Source: Manduca sexta (lineage: Eukaryota; Arthropoda; Insecta; Lepidoptera; Sphingidae). Taken from it: a stretch of 64,000 nucleotides of DNA. Under the pieces are notes generated by a model. It did not search any database, had not been told where the DNA came from, and saw only the letters and a program-made list of their open reading frames with translations. The stretch is from contig NC_051119.1 in assembly GCF_014839805.1 (NCBI RefSeq), forward strand, positions 9,355,245 through 9,419,244. The letters run 5' to 3'. Shown in pieces: positions 34,941 to 45,215 of the stretch (position 1 is the first letter of the stretch; the number at the start of each line of letters is the position of its first letter). Made by a program: the position numbers and the translations under genes.

Positions 34941-35615
34941 GAACTGAATAAAGCGAGACAGAGCGAAATAGCGGCTATAGAGGATCTGACAAAAACACTG
35001 TCAGAGAAAGACGAGTTGAAAACGAAACTGGAGGAAAACAAACTAAAAGTGATAGACTTAGAGATAGAACTCAACGAATCGTCCCTTATACTTTCAGAGG
35101 TGTTAAAGATATCAGATAGTCAGGAGTTAACAAATATTAAGAGGAGTAAGAGCTTTTTTGAATTGCAAAAGAGTGGTAAGGTAGTGGATAGGATAGACAA
35201 ATGTCGATTTAGCAGGAGCGATAACCATCTCAATATCGCACATAGGACAGATAAAGGCGACGCGCCAAATATAAGTAAGCTTACTAAAAAGGTAGCAGAC
35301 TTGACTAAAGAAATAGCAATCAAGAACTCTAAAATAATCGAGCAGCAGAGATGTGTTTCGATCTTGGAAGAAGCGCTAAGAGAAAACAACAATATAGCAG
35401 AATTCGAACAGCTACTGGCAGTTGTAAGGAGTAAAGACGAAAGGATTAACGAATTAGAACAGTTAGTAAATAAACAACGTGGGCCAGTAACGGATTGTAA
35501 AGATAAACGTATATTGGAACTTGAGGAAGCTTTAAAGGAGTCTTTCATGGTTGCCGCTGAAAGGGAAAAGGTTTTTTACGATGAAGAACAGAGGAGAATT
35601 GAAACTTTGCATAAG
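34941..35615 (+). CDS. brp: brp alternative exon P, ERC-like C-terminal tail, part 1
   Basis: 225 codons in phase 0 after acceptor cctgtcggtag, before donor gtacat. It starts ELNKARQSEIAAIEDLTKTL and ends ELEEALKESFMVAAEREKVF then YDEEQRRIETLHK. The ending resembles the vertebrate ERC block with LRESVQITAEREMVLAQEE. In between is a Ser-rich polar stretch (SKSFFELQKSGK, then RSDNHLNIAHRTDKGD) with coiled coil on either side. It can be reached only by skipping the stop-containing exon O, so it is an alternative 3' part of the same gene. Drosophila Brp as I know it lacks it. A separate downstream gene is unlikely because the phase, strand and spacing continue from exon N. Confidence 0.85.
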
Positions 35616-35949
35616 GTACATATTTTTAATTATTCACATAGTAATATTAATAGTGTATTGCATAGGAAAGTGGATACCAATTTAGTTACACTATATTTTT
35701 CACACATTTAAATAGGTGTAGAATTTCGAATAAATCATTTTATTATTAATTTCATTACATTATTTGTTATAGAAAGTAATTAAATTTACTACTATAACTG
35801 CGAACTGAATGCAGGTTTGAAATCAAAATTAAATTGTAGAATCATAATAGTAATAATATTTCGCAACAGAGTAATTTATTGTAAAACATCTTTCTACAAT
35901 ACATGGCAAATATTTTAACCACCCTAACCATGGAGCAATACTATTTCAG

Positions 35950-36110
35950 ATGAGAAAAATGGAACAACGCATACGTTCTCTGCAGAACGCTTCGGCAATG
36001 AGCTGTGAGACGTGTTCCTCAGTTCTAAAGCGCTTGAAACAACTCGAGTCGTCGCTGCAGGATTGTCAGAAGAAGAAAGAGGCCGTACTGCGCCAGCTAT
36101 GTCATGTCAT
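35950..36110 (+). CDS. brp: brp alternative exon Q, ERC-like tail, part 2
   Basis: Acceptor atactatttcag, donor gtaggt; 161 nt, leaving two bases. It encodes MRKMEQRIRSLQNASAMSCE, then a CxxC pair in SCETCSSVLKRLKQLESSLQ, and QKKKEAVLRQLCHV. The Cys pair sits in the middle of an otherwise ordinary heptad stretch. The split codon joins exon R as Ile, giving LCHVIQDILEASISEKD, the ERC-like junction. The exon is too short to stand out by open-frame length. Confidence 0.8.
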
Positions 36111-36149
36111 GTAGGTCATTTAATAATGCCAACCGAGTTGCTATATTGT

Positions 36150-36382
36150 TAGGCCTTAGTCCACCACGCTGACCTAATGCGGGTTGGTAGACTTCACACA
36201 CCCGCGAAATTCCTATGGAGTAATTTCCTAACGATGTTTTCCTTCACCGTCAAAAAATCGATAATTCACAAAGAATACACATAATTTTTAGAAAACTCAG
36301 AGGTGTGGGCCCTTGGGATTTGAACCTGCGGACATTTGTCTCCGCAGTCCGTTCCATTCCCCACCAGGCTGTGGCCGCTATT
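36150..36382 (-). repeat. SINE family A copy in the intron between exons Q and R
   Basis: Reverse-orientation copy with 'ggccttagtccaccacgctg', 'gaacctgcggacat' and 'cgttcca', ending in the tRNA-like head at 36382. It lies just 40 bp after the donor of exon Q. Confidence 0.75.
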
Positions 36383-36747
36383 GAAAAATTTTATTCTGGG
36401 AAAATGTTATAAAAATCTTTATAAATCTAGTCACGACCACAACGTCGAATAACTAGTAAGTTACATAATTACAAAAACTGATATTTTTTTTTACCTTAGT
36501 AGCCAAACTAGCAAGCAGTCCTGATGGTAAGCAGCATCTACCGCCCAAGGACTAAAACAATGCCAGAGGCATAGACAAGCTAGGCAACAGCCTACCCGGC
36601 TAAAAGCGTCTAAATACATTTGAATGAAATCGTGAACTAAATTTATTTGCATAAGATATAATCTATCTTATGCTTGTTTGGTAAATTTGGTAATTCTGAA
36701 AACTGTACTCTACCAAATTTGTTTAATAAAGGGTTACATATTTTCAG

Positions 36748-36895
36748 TCAGGACATATTGGAAGCGTCGATCAGCGAGAAGGACGCTCAAATAGCTGAGC
36801 TCGAAGTGAAAGGTGCTTTAGACGAATTCGAGACGATTAGATATGATTCGCTCAAAAGCGAAAAGGATAGATTGCTCAACAGATTGAAGATTGAG
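36748..36895 (+). CDS. brp: brp alternative exon R, ERC-like tail, part 3 (SEKDAQIAELE)
   Basis: Acceptor ttacatattttcag, donor gtattg; 148 nt, the first base completing Ile. It encodes QDILEASISEKDAQIAELEV then YDSLKSEKDRLLNRLKIE. This parallels the vertebrate ERC sequence with EALLAAISEKDANIALLEL followed by REKDRLVQQLK. It is the clearest evidence that this tail descends from the ancestral ERC C-terminus. Confidence 0.86.
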
Positions 36896-37190
36896 GTATT
36901 GAATTTACTTATTATCAAAATAGATGAAAAACTGACACATTTAATTATTGTAAGTAAATTTTTATGCGGTTAGATTATTTAAAAAAATATGAAACTAAGT
37001 TAATTATTTCATGACTGAGTTTGGTGGAATCTAGATTAAACTGTCAGGTTATAAGCATTTTATGAAATATTTAAAAAAAAATAATGAACTTGGTCTTCAA
37101 TTTGCTTAAATAAGTTCTACATACATGTCATGAAAAAAGAAAATAGTCAAAATTATGTGTTCGACAAAAGAAATTATAATTGTTTTATAG

Positions 37191-37343
37191 AATGAACGCA
37201 TAGTGGAACTTCGGGATGGGTACCAGGAGTGCATACCACAGGAAGAGCGTGGATCTCTGCCAGTCGACCTGACGCTAGCCGACGGCCACATCGACATCTA
37301 CGGCGACAATGTAATTGTCTGGGTAACTCGCAGGAACTATTGA
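37191..37343 (+). CDS. brp: brp alternative terminal exon S, end of ERC-like tail
   Basis: Acceptor ataattgttttatag; 50 codons and TGA at 37341-37343. It encodes NERIVELRDGYQECIPQEER, then LPVDLTLADGHIDIYGDNVI and VWVTRRNY. Unlike the rest, this end is not coiled coil. The short hydrophobic VIVWV stretch is reminiscent of, but not the same as, the IWA PDZ-ligand end of vertebrate ERC2 and ERC1b. AATAAA-like signals lie at about 37463 and 37495. A GT directly after the Trp codon (37323-37324) could be a further donor, so the exact last residues are the least certain part. Confidence 0.72.
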   Translation, partial: NERIVELRDGYQECIPQEERGSLPVDLTLADGHIDIYGDNVIVWVTRRNY

Positions 37344-39555
37344 GAATGGGTTTGGCTTGACGTTTGTGCCAAATGCTCCAAATGTTTGCCAAATACTAAT
37401 ATTGACTTTTTAATTCCCCTTCTGTAAAAAAATTATATATTTCTCGTTTATTCATTGGTAGTTTCCCAAATTATAATAAATTCTGCTAATTCAGCAATAA
37501 TAAATTTTAAGAACTTATCGTGTGAGTGGTCATAAATGAGCGAGTATAACTAACAAATTGCTCAATTTTGCAAAGTTTGCGAGTGAATGTGAAGTGTGAC
37601 CAATATTGGCAGCACTAACTGCTAGTCAATAATATAACTAAGTTGAAGGAGTCATCATGATAGAAATGCTTTTTTGTGTTGTGATTAATGGGAAAATAAA
37701 TGTTGGTTTTAAAAAACCAATAAATTTTAGAATGGCTGCAATCATGGGTGTACCCAGCATTCCACCCGTGAGAGCGGGCTGGCAAATCTCAAATTTTGAT
37801 CCAAGGGAGGGCAAAGCGGATAGTTCTTATAGAAGGTCCAAATAATTCAACACATAATACACATACAAAAGTATGTACTTACATTAAACCTAGGGGAGAC
37901 AGCTGTCGCCCGATGACACCTTCGGTACGCTCATGGCTGCACTATTGATTGGTAAAAGGATGGTTCCAATAATTATCATGGAGAGGGCTTACTAAAAGCA
38001 GACGATATACGAAGACGTGGGAATAATGAGAAAGAATTAACTCATACAGTCTACGATTACAACGAAGAAAGCATTATTACGTGCTGTGTATTTCGAGAAT
38101 GCATAATTTATGATTTTAATAATAAATTTTAGTGTGTTCTAAAGAGTTTTAGTCAATTTTAGTATTAATATGATATTATTTACATTAGGGTTTTTAATAA
38201 GGTCGAGGAAAGCATGTGTTGTGTTCCAAATAAGACTTCATTCCCGTTTTCATCAATCTACGGTGACTTCTACTGCCAGTAAACAGTTAGACCTTAACTT
38301 ATTCTTGAACGTGCAATATCGCGTGCCTTGAAACAGTTCAAAATCACAGTGGATTATTGATGAGAACGGGCATTAGACTATGCTTGATTTAAGAAGCGTG
38401 TGTTCAATTTTCACGAAAACCCTTAGTTACGGGTTCGATTCCCGCTTTTAGGGGTTTTTTTGTACCTGGATGGGATACCAGGATTGGCGACTTGTATTTA
38501 TTTGCATAATTAAAACCATTATCAATGCAGGAGGAGGACACCCCGGCGACAGTACTCTGACGTCAACAAAGCTAAGTCAAAAACCTAAATGTGTTTTGGG
38601 GCATAGCGTCATCGCATTAGTCACTTCACCCGCTACCTTACCAATCATCGCTTACCACACGTACGCATCTTGCAGATCTAATACCAAGATTACCTCTTCG
38701 CTTGCCATTCTCGTTTTAATAGTGCCATAAGACCAAAGATGTTCATTGATTTCATTTATTTTATTTGTAAATAAATCTTGTTTTTTTATTTTTGGTTTTA
38801 TTTTTATTTTACTCCTCGTTTACGAAGGTCAAAGGTGAATATTTTTTTAATACAATCGAAACGGAACCAAATTCTCAAAGCACTTGTTAAACAAAAATGT
38901 ATACTCTAGCAATAACGCGTACTATACTCTAGGTGAAACAATTCTGTGTCTATTTTTAACACTAAGCATTTATAAAGTATTATTTACTATGCAAATAATA
39001 TATCCAGTGATCTAAATTCAATGTAGAAATTCACTATTAAACAATCTTATTATGAACATGTAATTTTTCACTTTCTTCACGATCGCTGTGTATTGTCTTA
39101 ACTAAAATTATATGTTCGTAATTAGATATTAGGCATTAGTACAGTTTCAATTTATTTAAATGCAAATAACAAAAATCTTTGAGCCTACTGTGTCTACAAT
39201 TAGGTAATATAGATTATTCAACGTTTAAAACATTAGGTCGAAATAATTTTGTTCTAATGTTGTACTAGAGTTTGTAAACGAAATGCTTAGATTTTATTTA
39301 TATAAGTATAATGTCATCACGTTAGTAAATGCAAATTACGGTTTATATTGTTAGCGAAATTAATTTTCTAAATAAACATATCATGCACAAAACTACGATC
39401 ATTCGGAAGCAGGCTGCATATCATTGTATAATATAGCTTCTTGGAAATTGTTTAAATTAGACGTGTTAAGTTTAGCAACGTTTCTGTCCTTCGCGATACG
39501 TTCCTAAATATAAACCTGCCCACTACGGGTCATAGTCGGCTTCACTTCTTGAACT
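37344..39555. other. 3'UTR of the long brp form, then intergenic DNA
   Basis: Polyadenylation-like AATAAA motifs follow the stop within 160 bp. Beyond about 37600 there are short open frames (e.g. 37657-37845, 38470-38730) without recognisable products. A B-box-like 'gggttcgattcccg' at about 38432 is followed by T7 near 38454, but no full tRNA cloverleaf can be drawn. Confidence 0.5.
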
Positions 39556-39639
39556 GGTTATATGGAATTAATGTTCGAACTGTTATTGAAAACGCTTGTA
39601 AAATTACATAAAAAGCACTGCCTTACATTATAAATAAAA

Positions 39640-39790
39640 TATAAATAGATTTGTTGTGAGAACGCTTCGTTGGCGCGTGGACGTGCGCACTGGTCGAGTG
39701 TCGGCGTTGAAATGAGGCGCGGGCGCGGGGCGGGGCGGGACAACCCGCTGTCCACAACCACGCCGCTTCCTTTCACGGCAGCTGTACAAC
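39640..39790. promoter_or_regulatory. CpG/GC-rich promoter-like island
   Basis: A sharp GC peak (gcgcgggcgcggggcggggc) in AT-rich surroundings, with GC-box-like repeats. It is 0.5 kb left of the 5'UTR-like segment at 40265-40441. Promoter function is inferred from composition only. Confidence 0.35.
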
Positions 39791-40264
39791 TACCCAAATA
39801 TTGTAACTCCGTGTTTTGAGCTTTTATACAACTTGCGGTTTACATACAGTATTGAATTCGTGATAAATTTGATCCGTTGACAAATAATTTGATATGTGAA
39901 TGTAACATTCGTGACTTCTAATGTTGTTTATTTAAATATAACATAAGTTTTATCCGGTTACGCTTAAGAGACGTCATAGAAGTTTATTGATGTTTTACTC
40001 TGTCTTTTTATATTTTTATAAACATGTCGTCCCGGAGATGAAGATAAACGTTGTTACATTATGTTTTGCCATACGTGAAATCGATTAGGGACGATAGTCG
40101 ATCATTCGATTATTTGTAATCGATGGACACCAAATTTTTTCGTTAAAGATAATGTTGTTTTGTATTGTTCACTAGTTAATATACTTCCCTTGTTCAACCT
40201 TGATCACAATATATCTTTGTTATTTATTTTAATCACATTTTATAGTGTGTTGGCAATTATAAGG

Positions 40265-40441
40265 CTTTAAACACAATCGCTGTAGTGTGTACGAGTGCGG
40301 CAGGCTTGCAGGCGTGCAGGATTCGTGTTGTCGGAAGCTGCAATACATCGTTCGCGTCGCCAGCAGATATCTGTCGATTCCTTCCACACGAGTGTTTCGC
40401 GTTACGTGTATTGTTTAAAGTGTTATTCGTGCATTGTTTGA
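40265..40441 (+). other. Possible non-coding first exon of an unseen gene
   Basis: A stretch of balanced composition (cgtgttgtcggaagctgc, cgttcgcgtcgccagcag, tttcgcgttacgtgtattg) resembling insect 5'UTRs. It ends in a donor-like gtaagc at 40443. No coding partner is seen downstream in the window. Confidence 0.25.
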
Positions 40442-40724
40442 AGTAAGCATCGATTTATTGCAGCTGTGAGCGGATAAATGTTTTGTATCGACTAAATGTG
40501 TGTAGTTGGTATGTACGGTCGAATCACAATAATTATGTCGGTATTAAATAATATTAGTTACTTGTTATAATATAATGGTATATAAACAGTGAGTCGTATT
40601 GTTTCACACGTTGTATTGACCGAAATTATGCTGAAAAATAAAAAAATACATGTTCTTTGAAAATATAATATCTTCATATACGGACGCTCATGAGTTTTTT
40701 TTATCTCACCTTATTTTATATTTT

Positions 40725-41030
40725 ACTAGCTTTTACTCGCGGCTTCGCCCGCGTGAATAAGTTTTCCGGGATAAAAGTCCCACTATATATTTTCCCGGTA
40801 TAGTAGCCTATAACCTTCCCAGGATCTTATACTATCTCCATACCAAATTTTGCTTTCTGATACCACGTCCCGTTCCCGTGGGAACGGGATAAAATCCTTT
40901 GTCCGTCTCCTGGTTCTAAGCTACCTCTCCACCAATTTTCAGCCAAATAAATCGGTTCATCCGTCCTTGAGTTATAAATAGTGTAACTAAGATCACTTTC
41001 TTTTATATATATATATATATAGATTTAAAA
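40725..41030 (+). repeat. 'ggcttcgcccgcg' dispersed repeat
   Basis: Starts 'actagcttttactcgcggct', contains 'ttttccgggataaaagtccc' and ends in a (TA)n run at about 41009-41022. Confidence 0.65.
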
Positions 41031-41209
41031 ATAATAATTGACTAACTTGACTATTTATTAAATCAGAAACCAGAAACAAAGCTATAGAACAAGCAGATCG
41101 CCACATATTATGTACTAATTAAAACTATGGTATATGAACATCAGTTAAATCAATCTAATTACTTATACTCTTTTAATAATTATTATTATGATATACTTAG
41201 CTACATAAT

Positions 41210-41572
41210 CAGCTCTGTATTATGTAGGTACTGTCTCACTGGTGGGCAGGAGTCATCTCTACTACAGAGAGACTAATCCATCTGAGTAGTAAAGGCGTAA
41301 GCCTTAGTCTGCCACGCTAGTCTATTGCGGATTGATAGACTTCACAGCCCTCAATTTTTTTTATAGAAAACTTCTCAGGTATGCAGGTTTCCTTCGTTAC
41401 GGTGTTTTCTTTCACCGTAAAGAAAGCGGTAATTCTCTAAGAATAATTTTAGAAAAACACATATTATTATTTTAGAAATGTCAGAAGTCTGTGTCCTTAC
41501 ATTTTGAACCTGCGGACATTCGTCTCGGCCCTCCGTTCCACTGCCAACTAGGCTATTGCTGCTTTTACTTAC
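41210..41572 (-). repeat. SINE family A copy
   Basis: Reverse orientation, with 'gcgtaagccttagtctgcca', 'ttgaacctgcggacattcgt' and the head 'aactaggctattgctgc'. Confidence 0.7.
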
Positions 41573-43577
41573 TTGCGCCACACTTTTACACTTTTTTTAT
41601 TGTAATAAATTAATTTGTTAATAAATGATGAAAAATACTAATGGAGGTTCATACTTCTTGGCTATATTTTATGAGGATTTGTTTTGGCATTTGAATATTA
41701 TGAGCTCATTTTTTACTTTCACAAGTCTGATTGATTTGAAATTTGGTGTACTGTAACTTCGATGGTATTTTCTAGACTTATTAACCTTGAGCTGATGCTG
41801 CGGCACCAAGTGGTCTGGGATATCTAAGTCCTCAATTCCATTCAACTCATAGTAAACATAGCCGGTGAGGGCTCATAAGAATGGTCTCAAAGAGTAGGTG
41901 TTAGTAAAAAAATATAATCGAGGCCAATAGCGGGCAAATTAAAAAGTTAAAAATAAAAATTAAGTAAACCCCGATGTGAAAAACATCCAGAAAATATAAA
42001 GTAAATGCCTTTGTTTGTCGTATCCAACCAAATTTTCGCAATCGACCTCTTTTGTGTAAATTTTATTTATAATGTAAAAGAGGTTGTTATTTTTCGCCGT
42101 ATAAAATTTTATGTATAGATATTTTTTTCTCATGATGATAGTGTCATTGTTGTTTTGCGCCATCTGTTGGTGAGTAGCAAAACTGAGTACTTACACAATG
42201 TATAACAATATCATATATAACGCTACTAGCTACTAGATAGCGCTACAAGTTTCAATATAGCAAAGATTAACTTTTTAATTATTCTTTTAACCGATTTCAA
42301 AAAAGGAACTCATCATGATATAGATTTTTTTAATTTAATTAATGTTTTCCATTTTAATCACTATAAAAATACGAATCTTCAGCTGTCGGCAAAAAAAATA
42401 TTTTTTTCTCCAATATACTTACGCAGTGATTATTAAGAAGCGTACATGTATTGTATTGAAATTTATTTGCAACTAATTTTAATTTCTAAGAAAGCGATGA
42501 TTAATCAACCAGAAAATTAAAGCTGTAAAAAATTTTTACTTGATATTAATTTTCGAAAGTATTTATTTTTTATTAACCTGGCGATCTATTGGTCAACTTC
42601 GGGAGAGGGGACAATCCCATATTTAAAGTCACTTCAGGTCGCTTCTGTCAGTGGTAGAACCCCGGTCGAGCCGGCTATCAACGATGTAGATTTAATTTTA
42701 TCTAGTTATCACCTATCTTTAATATATTCATAACCACATTCTGTTACGGAAGTTGGCAAACCTCGAGCCCTAAAAATGTAAGTGAAAGTGCGTTTTTTAC
42801 CATAACATCTCTATCATCAAACGAATATCGCCCTAATTCCCAACACAATAAAATCTACGAGGACCGCCTAAATTTATTTACCTATCAAACTTGCTACCGA
42901 ATTTTGAACTTTATGTCCTAGGTAATAAGGTCTGTTTGATGTGTGTTCACCGGTGCAGTACCGACCGGAATCGAACACACCTGCTTCCGGTGGCGAGGCG
43001 CTCTGTGCCGTCGCGCTCAAGTTGTTATGCAAAGCATGAGGGTGGTCACAACTGCAAAAGGGTTCAGCTCTGTTTTGTAAGCAATTAAAAATATACTTGG
43101 AACCTAAAATTGTAAAAAACGTGGGCATGATACATTTCTGCCTACACCCAAAAAGTGGAACAGCTGCTATCAGCTCTGTTACAAGTATGATTTTTTTTTT
43201 CGTTTGTCTCTAAAACTATGTTTTACGTCATCTAATTATAATTTAAAGCCGACGGGTAACAGTTTTAAAGAAACTAAAACTATACGGTGCCAATGCCATT
43301 TATCTAAAAAATCTGTTAAAACATTCTATTAATTCCAAAGGAAACAAATTACCGGGGTAAAAGTAGACTATATATTAATCCAGGACATAGGCTACCCGTG
43401 TACCAAATTTCATCTAAATCCGTTCAACTACTTCTAAGTTTACATTTACACACGTAGATATAAGCATCCAACATTTCCACAACCTTTCGCATTTGTAAGA
43501 TTTTTGATTTGAACTTTAATTCTAACTTTAACGTCTGAAACCATTGTTCCGATTCTGAAAATTCTTATACTAAAGCT
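41573..43577. other. Intergenic, AT-rich, weak repeat traces
   Basis: A tRNA-like B box (minus strand 'gttcgattccggtcgg') at about 42955-42975 with Cys/Gly-rich flanking frames suggests an old SINE head. A short 'ccggggtaaaagtagactat' piece at 43355-43460 belongs to the ggctccgcccgcg group. No gene. Confidence 0.45.
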
Positions 43578-43735
43578 TTTTTTATTGCATTGAATGACCG
43601 CCTATAAGCAGTAGAAACACCATCCAACACCTTGAATTACAAAATATTGTTTAGTATTCCACCGCGCTCGCCATCCTGAGACATGAGATGTTAAGTCTTA
43701 TTATGTCCAGTAGTTACACTGGCTACAAACATTGT
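43578..43735 (+). repeat. Family D fragment
   Basis: Shares 'agtagaaacaccatccaaca' and 'ctcgccatcctgagacatga' with 6199-6490. Confidence 0.7.
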
Positions 43736-44679
43736 ACCTTCTCCCCATACTTACTTTACATCCGAAGCAAAGGCGTACAAGTAAAACCACGTTAAAAACC
43801 TAGTGCGTTATAATTCAAAACTATGTTAATTTTATGCGGTTCGCAAACCGATGTATCGTAACCTGTCATTATGTAATTTACTACAATTTACAAACGATCA
43901 GAATGTTGAACAAAAAAATAAAATAATAGCTTTTTAATCCGCTCGCGCCGATGCATCGCGCTCTCTCGGTAATGGCTTTAGATTCGATACTAAATGTGAA
44001 AAAAAAGAGTTTAATTGGTGTTTTTTTTAAAATAATTGTCATTGAACAAAAATCGGTTTAACACCATTTAAAAATAATGAATAACAATAACACCATAAAA
44101 TATGTTTTATTTAGTAGTTTTACAATTTTTTGTACTTTAAATGTAATTGAAACTTTCAGTTTTGTTTGGATAAATCGCTTTTATTTCTGTGAAGAAAAAA
44201 ATATGTTAGTAAGAACATAAAATTGTACAAAGATTTTAAGTCTTAAATTTGTCAGCTATGTAGGTGACTACATAAAGTTATTTTACCTTTTATCGAAACA
44301 TATATTGTAAGTAGAGTCCCTTTCGCACCAATTTCCGATTACATTAACACTATAAATTAAGTAAACTACCATTTAATTTACAACAGGTAACACTTATTTA
44401 AATTGCCTCCTATACATTAAAATTATTGCATTGTGTCGAATCTGCTGCTATAAACGGGCAACACGTGATCTACAAAGATTTCGACAGCCCCGAGCGGTTG
44501 GACCCACGGCAATTAGGATAAACACACCGGCCAGCAATAGCGACCGGCAACTATCAACTAAGGAAACCTCTACCTGATGTTCTAGGTGCTTCCATTGGCA
44601 TAGCAGTCCAGGGTAGGGAGAAGGGAGCATAAATGCCCCCTAAATTTAATGTCTACGCTCTTTAATGAAGTCAGGGCTT
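43736..44679. other. Intergenic, AT-rich
   Basis: No gene. The moderately GC-rich piece at 44440-44640 has no coding frame I can support. Confidence 0.5.
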
Positions 44680-45215
44680 TTATTTCGCGCAGAGGTAGCC
44701 AGCGGCGCTGTTAACGCATCCAGTTTTCACGGTGTGTTTGCAGTCCCATGATGACACAGTGTATCCAGACTGATACGCTGAAACATCAATATCTGTACAG
44801 CGATAGGCACCTCGATTTTTACATATACACTCACTATTTTTGTCTCCTAATGGGTAGGCAGAGGCCGCAGGCGCAATTGGTGCATTTGGTTTTCGTCGTG
44901 CGTTTTCCAAACATGATGTTGTAGTTTAGCTTATGTTTACAATGTTGTACTGTTTTCGTCATAATTATTTATTATAACTAAATTTTATTTATTACCCATC
45001 ACATGCGATGGAGCACCCAAGGCGAATTACATTTCTGTCTACCTCTTCGATGTCAGTGTAGGGAACGAGATTATCGCCATGGGTATAAGTTCCAGATTCC
45101 GCACTACTGGGTATAAAAATCCAATATAAACCCGCCCCGGAATCGCACCCGAGAACCTCAGTTTTGCAGTTGTACCGTAGTGGAACTACACCATCGAGGG
45201 AGTCATTGAAGTGGT
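44680..45215 (-). repeat. tRNA-headed SINE related to family B
   Basis: On the minus strand a head 'cctcgatggtgtagttcc' and B-box-like 'ggtgcgattccggggcggg' at about 45130-45205 lead into a body ending near 44825 with 'tctgcctacccattaggaga'. That ending corresponds to 'gcataccccttcggggataa' of family B. Open frames here are SINE sequence, not genes. Confidence 0.6.

Larger units (their letters stand above)
12961..37343 (+). other. brp: bruchpilot locus (ELKS/CAST/ERC active-zone scaffold), 5' end missing
   Basis: This span holds all exons found for the insect active-zone cytomatrix gene bruchpilot. Brp is a long, almost entirely coiled-coil protein. In Drosophila it builds the T-bar at presynaptic release sites, clusters calcium channels and tethers synaptic vesicles with its C-terminal tip. 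Translated exon sequences match what I know of Drosophila Brp nearly continuously, including the blocks QAMLVRQLEEELRLRMRQP, EEQHQDYQRHIAVLKESL, KEKDNQVDMARARL and ERLLQLVQMSQEEQ, and the end GPAGFLKSFF. All intron phases agree across the exon chain. Residue numbers below count from the first residue encoded in this window and exclude the optional cassette. The N-terminal exons are not seen here; the next upstream exon must end in phase 0 just before KQAMLV. Two alternative 3' ends are visible, one at 34283 and one at 37343. Confidence 0.96.

Noticed and set aside
38425..38460. tRNA-like B box followed by a T run
   Set aside because: No matching acceptor stem, D arm or anticodon arm could be drawn upstream; it is more likely a SINE remnant or coincidence.
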